Below are positions 30,118 through 37,407 of a stretch of 64,000 nucleotides of DNA, piece by piece. Positions within the stretch are counted from its first letter, which is position 1, and each line of letters opens with the position of its first letter. Made by a program: the position numbers and the translations under genes. The notes under the pieces were generated by a model. It ran no database searches and had not been told where the DNA came from. It was given only the letters and a program-made list of their open reading frames with translations. The stretch comes from UM-FILTER-33-9 sp964530235 (GTDB lineage Bacteria; Patescibacteriota; Microgenomatia; UBA1406; GWC2-37-13). The stretch is from the NCBI GenBank assembly GCA_964530235.1, contig CAZGYB010000004.1, positions 62,001 to 126,000 on the forward strand, in the 5' to 3' direction.

Positions 30118-30711
30118 TCAACTTCTGTACACACGTCTCAAAAAATTTTTATAGGTCTTATTATATAAGAGTATCTTATGTGTGAGAACCGACACAATAA
30201 CTCCGATAAAAACTCCTCCAAGGACATCAAAGAGAAAGTGGACGCCCAGATATATTCTACTGAAAGAAATAATGAGGGCTATGGAATAATATATATACAT
30301 TCTTTTTGGATCAAGGTACGAAAGTGAAGTTGCTACTGCAAAAGAGGTTGCAGCGTGAGAGGAGGGAAATGAAAAATCGAGAGGACACGGATGATTGATT
30401 ACTATATCTTCAAAACATGGTCGTGGTCTTGCAAAAATAAATTTCAAAATATAATTAGTTATTCCTCCTGATACCAAGAAGTTGAACAGAGGCAAAATCA
30501 CAAAACTCCATTTTGCCTGTTTCGGACGAAAAACACTCAGAACAGCAATCCAAAAAACAAACGGAATTCCAAGCGTATTGAAAAATTGAGCAAGTAAATC
30601 AAAAAACCAAAATCGAGGGAATGCGTGATACAACCAAAAAGATACCTGTTTGTCTATGGATCCAAATTGCGCAAGAATATGCATGGTTGTTGTATATAAA
30701 CCCGACGTCAT
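30118..30711 (-). CDS. PAP2-family membrane phosphatase
   Basis: 197 residues with about six membrane helices. The three-part phosphatase motif is present: KFIFARPRP, PSSHA and SRIYLGVHFLFDV. Such enzymes dephosphorylate lipid phosphates, for example undecaprenyl diphosphate recycling; which one is not decidable here. TACAAT lies four bases before ATG. It ends convergently 8 bp from the CDGSH gene. Confidence 0.9.
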   Translation of the reverse strand: MTSGLYTTTMHILAQFGSIDKQVSFWLYHAFPRFWFFDLLAQFFNTLGIPFVFWIAVLSVFRPKQAKWSFVILPLFNFLVSGGITNYILKFIFARPRPCFEDIVINHPCPLDFSFPSSHAATSFAVATSLSYLDPKRMYIYYSIALIISFSRIYLGVHFLFDVLGGVFIGVIVSVLTHKILLYNKTYKNFLRRVYRS

Positions 30712-30806
30712 TGAAATTGTAACAAATATGAGTAGGAATAACTGTTCGTATGCTTATTTGTTTTATCTTTTTTTGCAAATTGAGCTACGATCAGTATAAT
30801 AATACA

Positions 30807-31439
30807 ATGAAAAAAAATATAATCTTTGATTTTGATGGAACCTTAGCAGATACCTCTCCGGTAATTTTTACTGCACTGAATAAAGTTATTCCGTTAGTAG
30901 GAATGAAACCACTCAGTTGGGAAGAGTACTGTAATCTTCGTAACAAAAGCCACTTTCAGCTTATCAAGCAGTTTTATCGGTTTCTCCCACATCTACCGAT
31001 GATAGTGAAAACGGCACAGAGTGAGATGAATTTACTCATGCAGGGGGTTCAGCCCTTTCCGGGGATTGTTGAGATGTTGGTTCAATTGCAAAAACTCGAA
31101 AAACGGATCGGGATTTTATCATCGAATACTCCCGCGAATATTGATGTGTTTATTCAAAAATACGGACTAGATATGTTTGAGTTTATTCACACAGAGAAAA
31201 ATCTTTTTGGGAAGGCCCATGCATTGGAAAAGGTCCTGAATAAGTATCGATATGACAAAGCGGAGACGGTGTATGTGGGTGATGAGACGCGTGATATTGA
31301 GGCATGTAGAAAAATTGATCTGGATATTATTTCTGTTTCTTGGGGTTTTAACACAAGAAAATCACTTCAAAAACTGCATCCCGAATTCCTTATAGATTCG
31401 GTTGAAGAACTTATTCCACAGGTAAATCGTCTGCTATGA
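30807..31439 (+). CDS. HAD-superfamily phosphatase (phosphoglycolate phosphatase-like)
   Basis: 210 residues from ATG 30807. IIFDFDGTLADTSPV is HAD motif I, GILSSNTP motif II, and VYVGDETRDIEA motif IV, with a helical cap between the first two. Substrate unknown; Gph-like enzymes clear phosphoglycolate or pyrophosphate. TATAAT ends six bases before this ATG, so an upstream in-frame start at 30750 would precede the promoter and is rejected. Just upstream, ATTGAGCTACGATCA matches the 5' part of tRNA-His. Confidence 0.9.
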   Translation: MKKNIIFDFDGTLADTSPVIFTALNKVIPLVGMKPLSWEEYCNLRNKSHFQLIKQFYRFLPHLPMIVKTAQSEMNLLMQGVQPFPGIVEMLVQLQKLEKRIGILSSNTPANIDVFIQKYGLDMFEFIHTEKNLFGKAHALEKVLNKYRYDKAETVYVGDETRDIEACRKIDLDIISVSWGFNTRKSLQKLHPEFLIDSVEELIPQVNRLL

Positions 31440-31454
31440 TACACCTACAAGGTG
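31438..31454. repeat. Short palindromic repeat GATACACCTAC.AGGTG (copy 1)
   Basis: GATACACCTACAAGGTG overlaps the HAD stop codon. The reverse complement of 43996-44012 matches it at 16 of 17 positions. The core ACACCT/AGGTGT makes a small hairpin with no T-run. Confidence 0.5.
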
Positions 31455-31513
31455 TAATATGGGTTGATAAGAAAGGCTAGTAAACTTTTTTGCGCATAGT
31501 TGCACGCAATGTC

Positions 31514-32101
31514 TTAGAGTTTTTCGTGAGAACATTTATAGATATATATCGGATGAATTCCTGATTGATTTATTTGTACCGGTTTTTGGTTGGGAAGCGG
31601 GTAGTAGTATGATACATACTCTGCCTTCGGGCAGTGTATTTTGGTATTTTTGATTGCTTTTGTAATCAGCCAGGGAGAAATATAGAGGTAGAAAGTAATT
31701 TGAGAGATTTTAGAAGATTGGGGATTCGGGGGTGAAATGACTGATGAAAAGGGGTATGTGAACATGTCCCCTCTTATGATTTTAATATTTTTTTTATTCG
31801 CATGAAACAGACGGCGAATGTGAAGTATTGCGACGAGCACCGGATTAATCTCGAGTGCAATAAACTGCGTGTTTAAACCCCGTTTGAAACCTAACTCAGC
31901 TGATTTAAATATCACAACCCCGTCTCCCGCTCCTAAATCTACGATTGTTTTTCTGTTCCGGACTCGAAGTGCTTTTACGATAAGGGGAATGTCTTTTAAG
32001 TTGGTCGGGTAGTAAGGAATGGGAGAGAATTGGGGGAAGGCAAAAATAGCAATAACAGTTAGAAGAAAACAGAGAACAAAAGCAGAACCAATAACAAACA
32101 T
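31514..32101 (-). CDS. Membrane-tethered class I SAM-dependent methyltransferase
   Basis: 195 residues. An N-terminal hydrophobic helix (about 3-22) tethers it to the membrane. TIVDLGAGDGVVIF (52-65) is the SAM-binding glycine loop; IALEINPVLVAIL carries the acidic ribose-binding residue; RGDMF resembles the next motif. A low-complexity SVISPPNPQSSKIS stretch interrupts the core and may come from a repeat. Small tethered methyltransferases of this kind are frequent in CPR; the substrate is unknown. TACAAT ends seven bases before ATG, and DUF2207 diverges upstream. Confidence 0.8.
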   Translation of the reverse strand: MFVIGSAFVLCFLLTVIAIFAFPQFSPIPYYPTNLKDIPLIVKALRVRNRKTIVDLGAGDGVVIFKSAELGFKRGLNTQFIALEINPVLVAILHIRRLFHANKKNIKIIRGDMFTYPFSSVISPPNPQSSKISQITFYLYISPWLITKAIKNTKIHCPKAEYVSYYYPLPNQKPVQINQSGIHPIYIYKCSHEKL

Positions 32102-32148
32102 GAGTTTTATTGTATCACAGGTTCGTTCATAGTATACTTAGGGAGATT

Positions 32149-33825
32149 ATGAGAAAACGGATACTTCTGTTGTTAAGTATTATTTTTTTTATACTCCCAA
32201 AAGGGGTAAATGCGGAAGAAATTCAGCGTTTTGATGCACAAATTTCTATTCTGCAGACAGGTGCTTTCCATGTCGAGGAACGTATAGATTACGATTTCGG
32301 GCTTGCAAGCCGGCACGGTATTTACCGGACAATCCCGTTGATCAAAACAAACAAGGAAGGAAAACGCTACCGAATGACGCTTTCTGTTGAGTCAGTTACC
32401 GATGAAAATAAGATTTCGTATTCATATACGACCTCAACTGCAGAAAACGATCTGAGCATTAAAATAGGAGATGCGGATAAAACCATTACCGGTTTGCATA
32501 CCTATATTATTTCGTATTCAGTCAGTGGGGGGCTGACCTATTTTTCCGATCATGATGAGTTATATTGGAATATAACAGGAAACGAGTGGAATGTTCCTAT
32601 TCAAACTGCAACAGCAACAATTCTTTTACCTTTGCAGATAGATCAGAGTCAGGTAAAAATATCTTGTTTTACCGGAGTGAGCGGTTCGGTCACTGCTACC
32701 TGTACACCAATATATGAAAACGGATCTGTGAAGATAACCGGACTCACTGGGTTTAACCCGAAAGAGGGGATGACTGCGGTTGTTGGTTTTCCAAAAGGCA
32801 TCGTAGCGGTGCTTGAACCAAAAGAGGTCACATCTTTTTTTTCAACGTTTCTTGGGAAGATTGTTCTTTTACTCGTGGGACTGCTTGCGCTTTTTTGGTA
32901 TATTATCTATCCCATTTGGATTCCGATAAAGTGGATTTTGTACGGCAGGGATCCTCGTGTTGGTGTGCCCCTGCGTGCATGGTATGATCCGCCAAAAACA
33001 AAAAATGGCCGTTCTTTAACCCCGTCGGAATCAGGAGTTCTTATTGATGAGCAGGTTGATGCGCGCGATATTTTTGCAGCTATTATAGACCTGGCACGCC
33101 GGGGATATCTTACTATCGAGGAGAGAAAAAAACGCGATTTTTACTTTATTGAAAAGCATCCACAGGGAAAAGAAAAAATTGAAACAAAGCTTCAACCGTT
33201 TGAAGAAGAACTACTTCAGTCGCTGTTCCACACCGGTCGTGAACTGCGTTTAAGGGACGCAAGTCTGGTAACCGGTATGACATTGGTTCGAAATTCACTA
33301 AATAAAGGGGTAACCGATGAAGGGTTTTTCAGCGGAAATCCGGAAAAAACCCGTTTGTTTTACATGGCGGTTGGAGTTTTTGCTTTAATGACCGGAAATA
33401 TTATGTTGAGCATTATGGCTTTTATTTTTGGAAGAATTATGCCACGAAAGACCCGGTTTGGCGCTGAACAGGCGCTTGTTGCAAGGTCAGTCCGCAACTT
33501 TCTGGTTTCCCAGGAGCGCCAGCTTGCATTCCAGGCAGATAAACAGATGATGTTTGAAAAACTTTTGCCGTTTGCTATTGCGTTTGGTGTTGAACAGATT
33601 TGGGCAAAGCGCTTCAAAGACATGAATATTATGCAACCTTCATGGTATCAGGGATATGACCCGGGCTCTTTCAACACTGCAGTTTTTATGACAAGCATGC
33701 ATTCGTCCTTTTCCCGCTTTCAAGGCTCTATGACGCCGACTCATTCATCTTCGGGTTTTTCTTCGGGATTCAGCGGCGGGTCGTCAGGAGGAGGTGGAGG
33801 AGGAGGCGGGGGTGGAAGTTGGTAG
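32149..33825 (+). CDS. DUF2207 membrane protein
   Basis: 558 residues from ATG 32149, after TATACT and a GGGAGA run. A signal peptide precedes a beta-rich outside domain with RFDAQISILQTGAFHVEERIDY and RHGIYRTIPL, typical of DUF2207. One membrane helix (about 238-262) follows, then a cytoplasmic region with a second hydrophobic stretch (about 405-430), and an extreme Gly/Ser tail (GGSSGGGGGGGGGGSW), also typical. Function unknown in any organism. An earlier in-frame ATG at 32110 would lie upstream of the -10 box. Confidence 0.9.
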   Translation: MRKRILLLLSIIFFILPKGVNAEEIQRFDAQISILQTGAFHVEERIDYDFGLASRHGIYRTIPLIKTNKEGKRYRMTLSVESVTDENKISYSYTTSTAENDLSIKIGDADKTITGLHTYIISYSVSGGLTYFSDHDELYWNITGNEWNVPIQTATATILLPLQIDQSQVKISCFTGVSGSVTATCTPIYENGSVKITGLTGFNPKEGMTAVVGFPKGIVAVLEPKEVTSFFSTFLGKIVLLLVGLLALFWYIIYPIWIPIKWILYGRDPRVGVPLRAWYDPPKTKNGRSLTPSESGVLIDEQVDARDIFAAIIDLARRGYLTIEERKKRDFYFIEKHPQGKEKIETKLQPFEEELLQSLFHTGRELRLRDASLVTGMTLVRNSLNKGVTDEGFFSGNPEKTRLFYMAVGVFALMTGNIMLSIMAFIFGRIMPRKTRFGAEQALVARSVRNFLVSQERQLAFQADKQMMFEKLLPFAIAFGVEQIWAKRFKDMNIMQPSWYQGYDPGSFNTAVFMTSMHSSFSRFQGSMTPTHSSSGFSSGFSGGSSGGGGGGGGGGSW

Positions 33826-33850
33826 AGGAAAGCGCAACAAGATGAATGGG

Positions 33851-33933
33851 TGCCGCGAGAGAGAGTCGAACTCTCACGAGGTTGCCCTCACTAGTTTTTG
33901 AGACTAGTTTGTCTGCCATTCCAACACCGCGGC
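33851..33933 (-). tRNA. tRNA-Leu (CAA)
   Basis: Acceptor GCCGCGG pairs with TCGCGGC, discriminator A. Anticodon stem CTAGT/ACTAG surrounds loop CTCAAAA (anticodon CAA). The long variable arm GAGGGCAACCTC is right for a class II tRNA-Leu. T-arm GAGAG-TTCGACT-CTCTC. CCA is not encoded. Confidence 0.95.
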
Positions 33934-33990
33934 GGTACTTGTATTATATAGCTATACTCGCATATTTTGCAAAAGAAAAGAGCCGATCCA

Positions 33991-34014
33991 ACCTTCGAGG
34001 TCGACCTTCGAGGT
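33991..34014. repeat. Direct repeat of palindrome ACCTTCGAGGT
   Basis: ACCTTCGAGGT occurs twice, two bases apart, in the spacer between tRNA-Leu and the next promoter. Each copy is itself palindromic. Confidence 0.6.
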
Positions 34015-34028
34015 AGGAAAAAATTCAC

Positions 34029-34058
34029 TTGACAAGATATATACTTGGTATGTAAAAT
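34029..34058 (+). promoter_or_regulatory. Promoter of the UPRT-like gene
   Basis: TTGACA (34029-34034) and TAAAAT (34053-34058) are 18 bases apart. The expected leader of about 60 bases contains a run of seven T residues and ends at the terminator at 34099-34126. Confidence 0.75.
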
Positions 34059-34098
34059 ACCCATTGATATATGGTTTTTTTGGAATAATAACTAATAA

Positions 34099-34126
34099 AT
34101 CCCGGCGTCCCGTCGGGATTTTTTTT
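34099..34126 (+). terminator. Leader terminator before the UPRT-like gene (possible attenuator)
   Basis: ATCCCGGCG and CGTCGGGAT make a nine-pair stem (one G-T pair) followed by a run of eight T residues. It stands between the promoter and ATG 34146, so transcription must read through it to express the gene. A similar arrangement precedes pyrB. Confidence 0.75.
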
Positions 34127-34145
34127 AAAAATTTTTAAGTAAGTT

Positions 34146-35288
34146 ATGCCGGCTTTACAAGAAATTACAACCAAAGAAGCAAACGGATTTTATAAAAAAG
34201 AGTTTACTCTTCAGAGTAGACCCATACGTATATATGTAGGTGATGGGAGGGAAAAAATTGATGTTGCTGGAGAATACACTACCTCTGCAGGATCAACTGA
34301 CTTTGATGTGGTTATTGAATTTGATACGTTGTTTACTCCAATGGCAGGAAGCGTGATCCCTGAAAACCAGAGATGGACTGAGTATCAGTCTGGTAACACA
34401 AGAATACTTAATAACCATCCAGATCAACACATGAGGAATAGTTCACAAGCAAGCACTCAAAATATCACCGAAATTGCAAATGCTAAGATGCCCGACGATC
34501 CGATATCAATTGAGCGGTACACTGCAAGTGTTTCTGAGATTACCCAAGATGAGAAAAATATATTAGGCGATGATTTTAATCGCGGAACGCCAATTGTTGC
34601 TCTTCGTGCAGGATATCCGATGACAAAAGAAATGGGGTACGAAGAAAGTAAAATGGTGTTGGTTGATGCAAAGCGGTTGAACGGAGTAGCAGATAAATCC
34701 AAACTTGCTCTCGGACTTCGGTTTGTTGGAACGAAAGAAGAAATACTTGCAAAGCTTCATGCAGCAGACGGAAAATTTGTAAACGCAGATCCGGCGCTTG
34801 CCACCGGAAGCACTCAGCTGGGAATTCTGTTATGGCTTCTTGCAGAAAGTATCCCAGTCTCCGATTTTCAAGCATTTTCTATTGCTTCAGCTCAGCAGGG
34901 TCTTGCATTGCTTGATGGCGCAGTAAACGATCTTCGTGAACAAGGACAAAATTTCAGCTTTAATGTAGTTACTGCAGGAGTTCATCCGGAGCTGACCGCA
35001 GGAGAACATCCATATTATATTAAAACCTCGGACGGACAATATGCAGTTGGTGATGGAGGAGATTGGCTTGATCTTACCCTTCCCCCTCAGCATCGAAAAC
35101 GATGGGTGAGTGAAGTGACACAAGATCATATTACTTTACTGCAACAAGCTTATCCTGAAGAAGATTTCACTAGTGTTCTATCAGTAGGAGCGCTCGTTAC
35201 ACTTGATTTGATACTTAGTTTACAGTCACGCTTTAATCAGATACAATCTATGGTGTTTGGAAGTATATTCAAGAAAGAAAATAATTAG
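34146..35288 (+). CDS. Divergent uracil phosphoribosyltransferase-like protein
   Basis: 380 residues; UPRT enzymes are usually about 210. The C-terminal part carries UPRT-like landmarks in order: PIVALRAGYPM (149-159, compare PILRAGxxM), DPALATGST (215-223, compare the PRPP loop DPMLATGGS) and YAVGDGGDWLD (299-309, compare the uracil-binding PGLGDAGDR). The first 140 residues are extra, with no recognised domain. Location directly before pyrB-carA-carB supports a role in pyrimidine salvage or in sensing. Catalysis is not certain because several positions differ from the family. Confidence 0.6.
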   Translation: MPALQEITTKEANGFYKKEFTLQSRPIRIYVGDGREKIDVAGEYTTSAGSTDFDVVIEFDTLFTPMAGSVIPENQRWTEYQSGNTRILNNHPDQHMRNSSQASTQNITEIANAKMPDDPISIERYTASVSEITQDEKNILGDDFNRGTPIVALRAGYPMTKEMGYEESKMVLVDAKRLNGVADKSKLALGLRFVGTKEEILAKLHAADGKFVNADPALATGSTQLGILLWLLAESIPVSDFQAFSIASAQQGLALLDGAVNDLREQGQNFSFNVVTAGVHPELTAGEHPYYIKTSDGQYAVGDGGDWLDLTLPPQHRKRWVSEVTQDHITLLQQAYPEEDFTSVLSVGALVTLDLILSLQSRFNQIQSMVFGSIFKKENN

Positions 35289-35294
35289 GTTCTC

Positions 35295-35323
35295 TTGAAA
35301 AAATTGAAAATTCCAATTACAAT
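35295..35323 (+). promoter_or_regulatory. Promoter of pyrB
   Basis: TTGAAA (35295-35300) and TACAAT (35318-35323) are 17 bases apart, just after the UPRT-like stop codon. Transcription would start near 35330, leaving a leader of about 70 bases that ends in a terminator. Confidence 0.7.
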
Positions 35324-35375
35324 TTTCTGAGTCTTTTTATGCAAATAAGCAGATCTATTACCAATTAAAATTCAA

Positions 35376-35401
35376 CCCGCCGCAGAGGCGGGATTTTTTT
35401 T
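35376..35401 (+). terminator. Leader terminator touching the pyrB start codon (possible attenuator)
   Basis: CCCGCC and GGCGGG form the stem around GCAGA; an A and eight T residues follow, and the last T is the base before ATG 35402. It can end the UPRT-like message, but being also downstream of the pyrB promoter it would control pyrB as an attenuator. Confidence 0.8.
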
Positions 35402-36364
35402 ATGCTCAATAATACAAATTTTTTAATCAAGTCTCGGTTTAAGGGCAAATCCATAATTTCGATTGATCAGTTCGATAAACGATCGATTTTAATGGTGATG
35501 AATGAGGCTAAAAAAATCAAAAAAATGAGTCCGGTAAAACGGGCCAGTGTGTTGAAACATAAAATGGTGACCCTCCTGTTTTACGAACCGTCTTCACGAA
35601 CATTCAGCTCATTTTCCGCTGCAATAAAAAAATTGGGAGGTTTGACAGTTGAGTATCAAAACCCCACACAGACTTCATCCGCGGTAAAGGGTGAAACAAT
35701 TGCGGATACGGTTCGTGTTTTTGAACATTACTCAGACGCAATAGTGATCCGCCACCCGCAACAGGGAATTCCGCAACAGGCTGCCGAAGCTACTCTTCAT
35801 ATTCCGGTCATCAATGCAGGAGACGGCATAGGGGAGCATCCGACCCAAGCATTATTAGATCTCTTTACCATTTTTCAGAGACACAAAAAACTGAACAACC
35901 TAAAAGGATTACTTGTGGGCGACTTATTAAACGGTCGTACTGTGCATTCATTAATTCGTGCATTTTCTAAATTCTCTCATAATACTTTATATCTGCTTGC
36001 TCCCAAAAAACTAAGACTAATACCGCGTGATCTTGAAATGTTTAGAAAAGCGAACATACATTTAATATATATTTCTACACTGCAAGAAATCCCGCCTGAT
36101 TGTCATTTTTGGTACTGGACACGGGTTCAGAAAGAGCGCTTCAGCAGTCTTAAAGAATATGAAAAATTAAAAAAAACATATATTCTCACGTCGCAGCTTC
36201 TTAAAGAGAAAGGAAATAGGAATCTGATCTGCATGCACCCACTTCCTCGGGTAGGGGAGATTGATCCAGAGGTTGACAACGACCCGCGTGCAGTGTATTT
36301 AAGGGATGAAGTGCATAACGGACTTATTGTCAGAATGGCTTTATTGAAACTTGTATTGAAATAA
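35402..36364 (+). CDS. pyrB: Aspartate carbamoyltransferase, catalytic chain
   Basis: 320 residues. FYEPSSRTFSSF (60-71) is the carbamoyl-phosphate loop; GDGIGEHPTQALLDLFTI and MHPLPRVGEID are the other transcarbamoylase signatures, and the latter motif fits ATCase. It condenses carbamoyl phosphate with aspartate in the second step of UMP synthesis. No regulatory chain pyrI is seen. carA starts 5 bp after the stop. A terminator stem directly abuts its ATG. Confidence 0.95.
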   Translation: MLNNTNFLIKSRFKGKSIISIDQFDKRSILMVMNEAKKIKKMSPVKRASVLKHKMVTLLFYEPSSRTFSSFSAAIKKLGGLTVEYQNPTQTSSAVKGETIADTVRVFEHYSDAIVIRHPQQGIPQQAAEATLHIPVINAGDGIGEHPTQALLDLFTIFQRHKKLNNLKGLLVGDLLNGRTVHSLIRAFSKFSHNTLYLLAPKKLRLIPRDLEMFRKANIHLIYISTLQEIPPDCHFWYWTRVQKERFSSLKEYEKLKKTYILTSQLLKEKGNRNLICMHPLPRVGEIDPEVDNDPRAVYLRDEVHNGLIVRMALLKLVLK

Positions 36365-36369
36365 TCGAT

Positions 36370-37407
36370 ATGAAAATAGCATCACTTGTTTTTGAAAACG
36401 GCACACAGTTCGAAGGAAAAAGTTTTGGATATGATCGTTCAGTTGCTGGAGAAATCGCATTTACAACTGGTATGGTTGGTTACCCCGAATCACTTACAGA
36501 TCCCTCATACAAAGGTCAAATCTTAGTAATGACGTATCCGATTATTGGAAATTACGGTGTCCCGGATCAAATGTATTGGGAGTCGAATGCGGTCCATGTT
36601 GCTGGGCTTGTTGTCTGCAACTACATTGACACCCCTTCCCATTACGCCAGTAAAAAGACTCTTGCGGAATGGTTAAAGGAGCAAAAAGTTCCGGCACTTG
36701 AAATAAAAGATACCCGTTTGATTACGCAAACCATTCGGGATAAAGGAGCAACGCTTGCGAAGCTGCAAATTTCCGGAAAAAAAATACCATTTTATGATCC
36801 GAATGTTACTAATCTTGTTGCGCTTGTTTCACAGAAAACAGTTACGGTTGATGGTTCTGGAAGGAAAACAGTGCTTCTTGTTGACTGCGGAGCAAAAGCG
36901 AACATCAAGCGCTCTCTTTTGAAAAGAAAGGTTCGGGTTGTTACCGTACCGTGGAACTTTGATTTTTTTGACATGAAAATCCAGTATGACGGTATTCTTG
37001 TTTCAAATGGGCCAGGCGACCCGAAGCAGATTCAGGAAACTATTAAAAATGTTGCTCGTGCGCTCGAGAAAAAGATCCCGGTTTTTGGTATTTGCCTGGG
37101 TAACCAAATACTTGCGCTTGCTGCTGGTGGAGATACATACAAACTTAAGTTTGGTCATCGTAGCCACAATCAGCCGTGCATTATGGTGGGTACAAAGCGC
37201 TGTTACATCACTTCGCAAAACCACGGGTACGCTGTCAATACGGTTCCCAAGGGATTTCGCACATGGTTTGTAAACGGGAACGATGGAACCAATGAAGGAA
37301 TTATCCACAAGAATTTACCTTTTATGTCGGTTCAGTTCCACCCTGAGGCACGTCCTGGTCCGGATGACACCGGATGGTTGTTTGATTATTTCTTAAAAAA
37401 TATATGA
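36370..37407 (+). CDS. carA: Carbamoyl-phosphate synthase small (glutaminase) subunit
   Basis: 345 residues. The N-terminal CPSase domain shows FTTGMVGYPESLTDPSYKGQ; the glutamine amidotransferase domain has VSNGPGDPKQI, GICLGNQILALA (nucleophile Cys), QNHGYAV and VQFHPEARPGP (catalytic His and Glu). It supplies ammonia to CarB. It overlaps carB by four bases (ATGA), so translation is coupled. No ribosome site is visible. Confidence 0.96.
   Translation: MKIASLVFENGTQFEGKSFGYDRSVAGEIAFTTGMVGYPESLTDPSYKGQILVMTYPIIGNYGVPDQMYWESNAVHVAGLVVCNYIDTPSHYASKKTLAEWLKEQKVPALEIKDTRLITQTIRDKGATLAKLQISGKKIPFYDPNVTNLVALVSQKTVTVDGSGRKTVLLVDCGAKANIKRSLLKRKVRVVTVPWNFDFFDMKIQYDGILVSNGPGDPKQIQETIKNVARALEKKIPVFGICLGNQILALAAGGDTYKLKFGHRSHNQPCIMVGTKRCYITSQNHGYAVNTVPKGFRTWFVNGNDGTNEGIIHKNLPFMSVQFHPEARPGPDDTGWLFDYFLKNI

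Noticed and set aside
30750..30806. Upstream start of the HAD phosphatase at 30750
   Set aside because: It precedes the -10 box; ATG 30807 gives the canonical HAD N-terminus.
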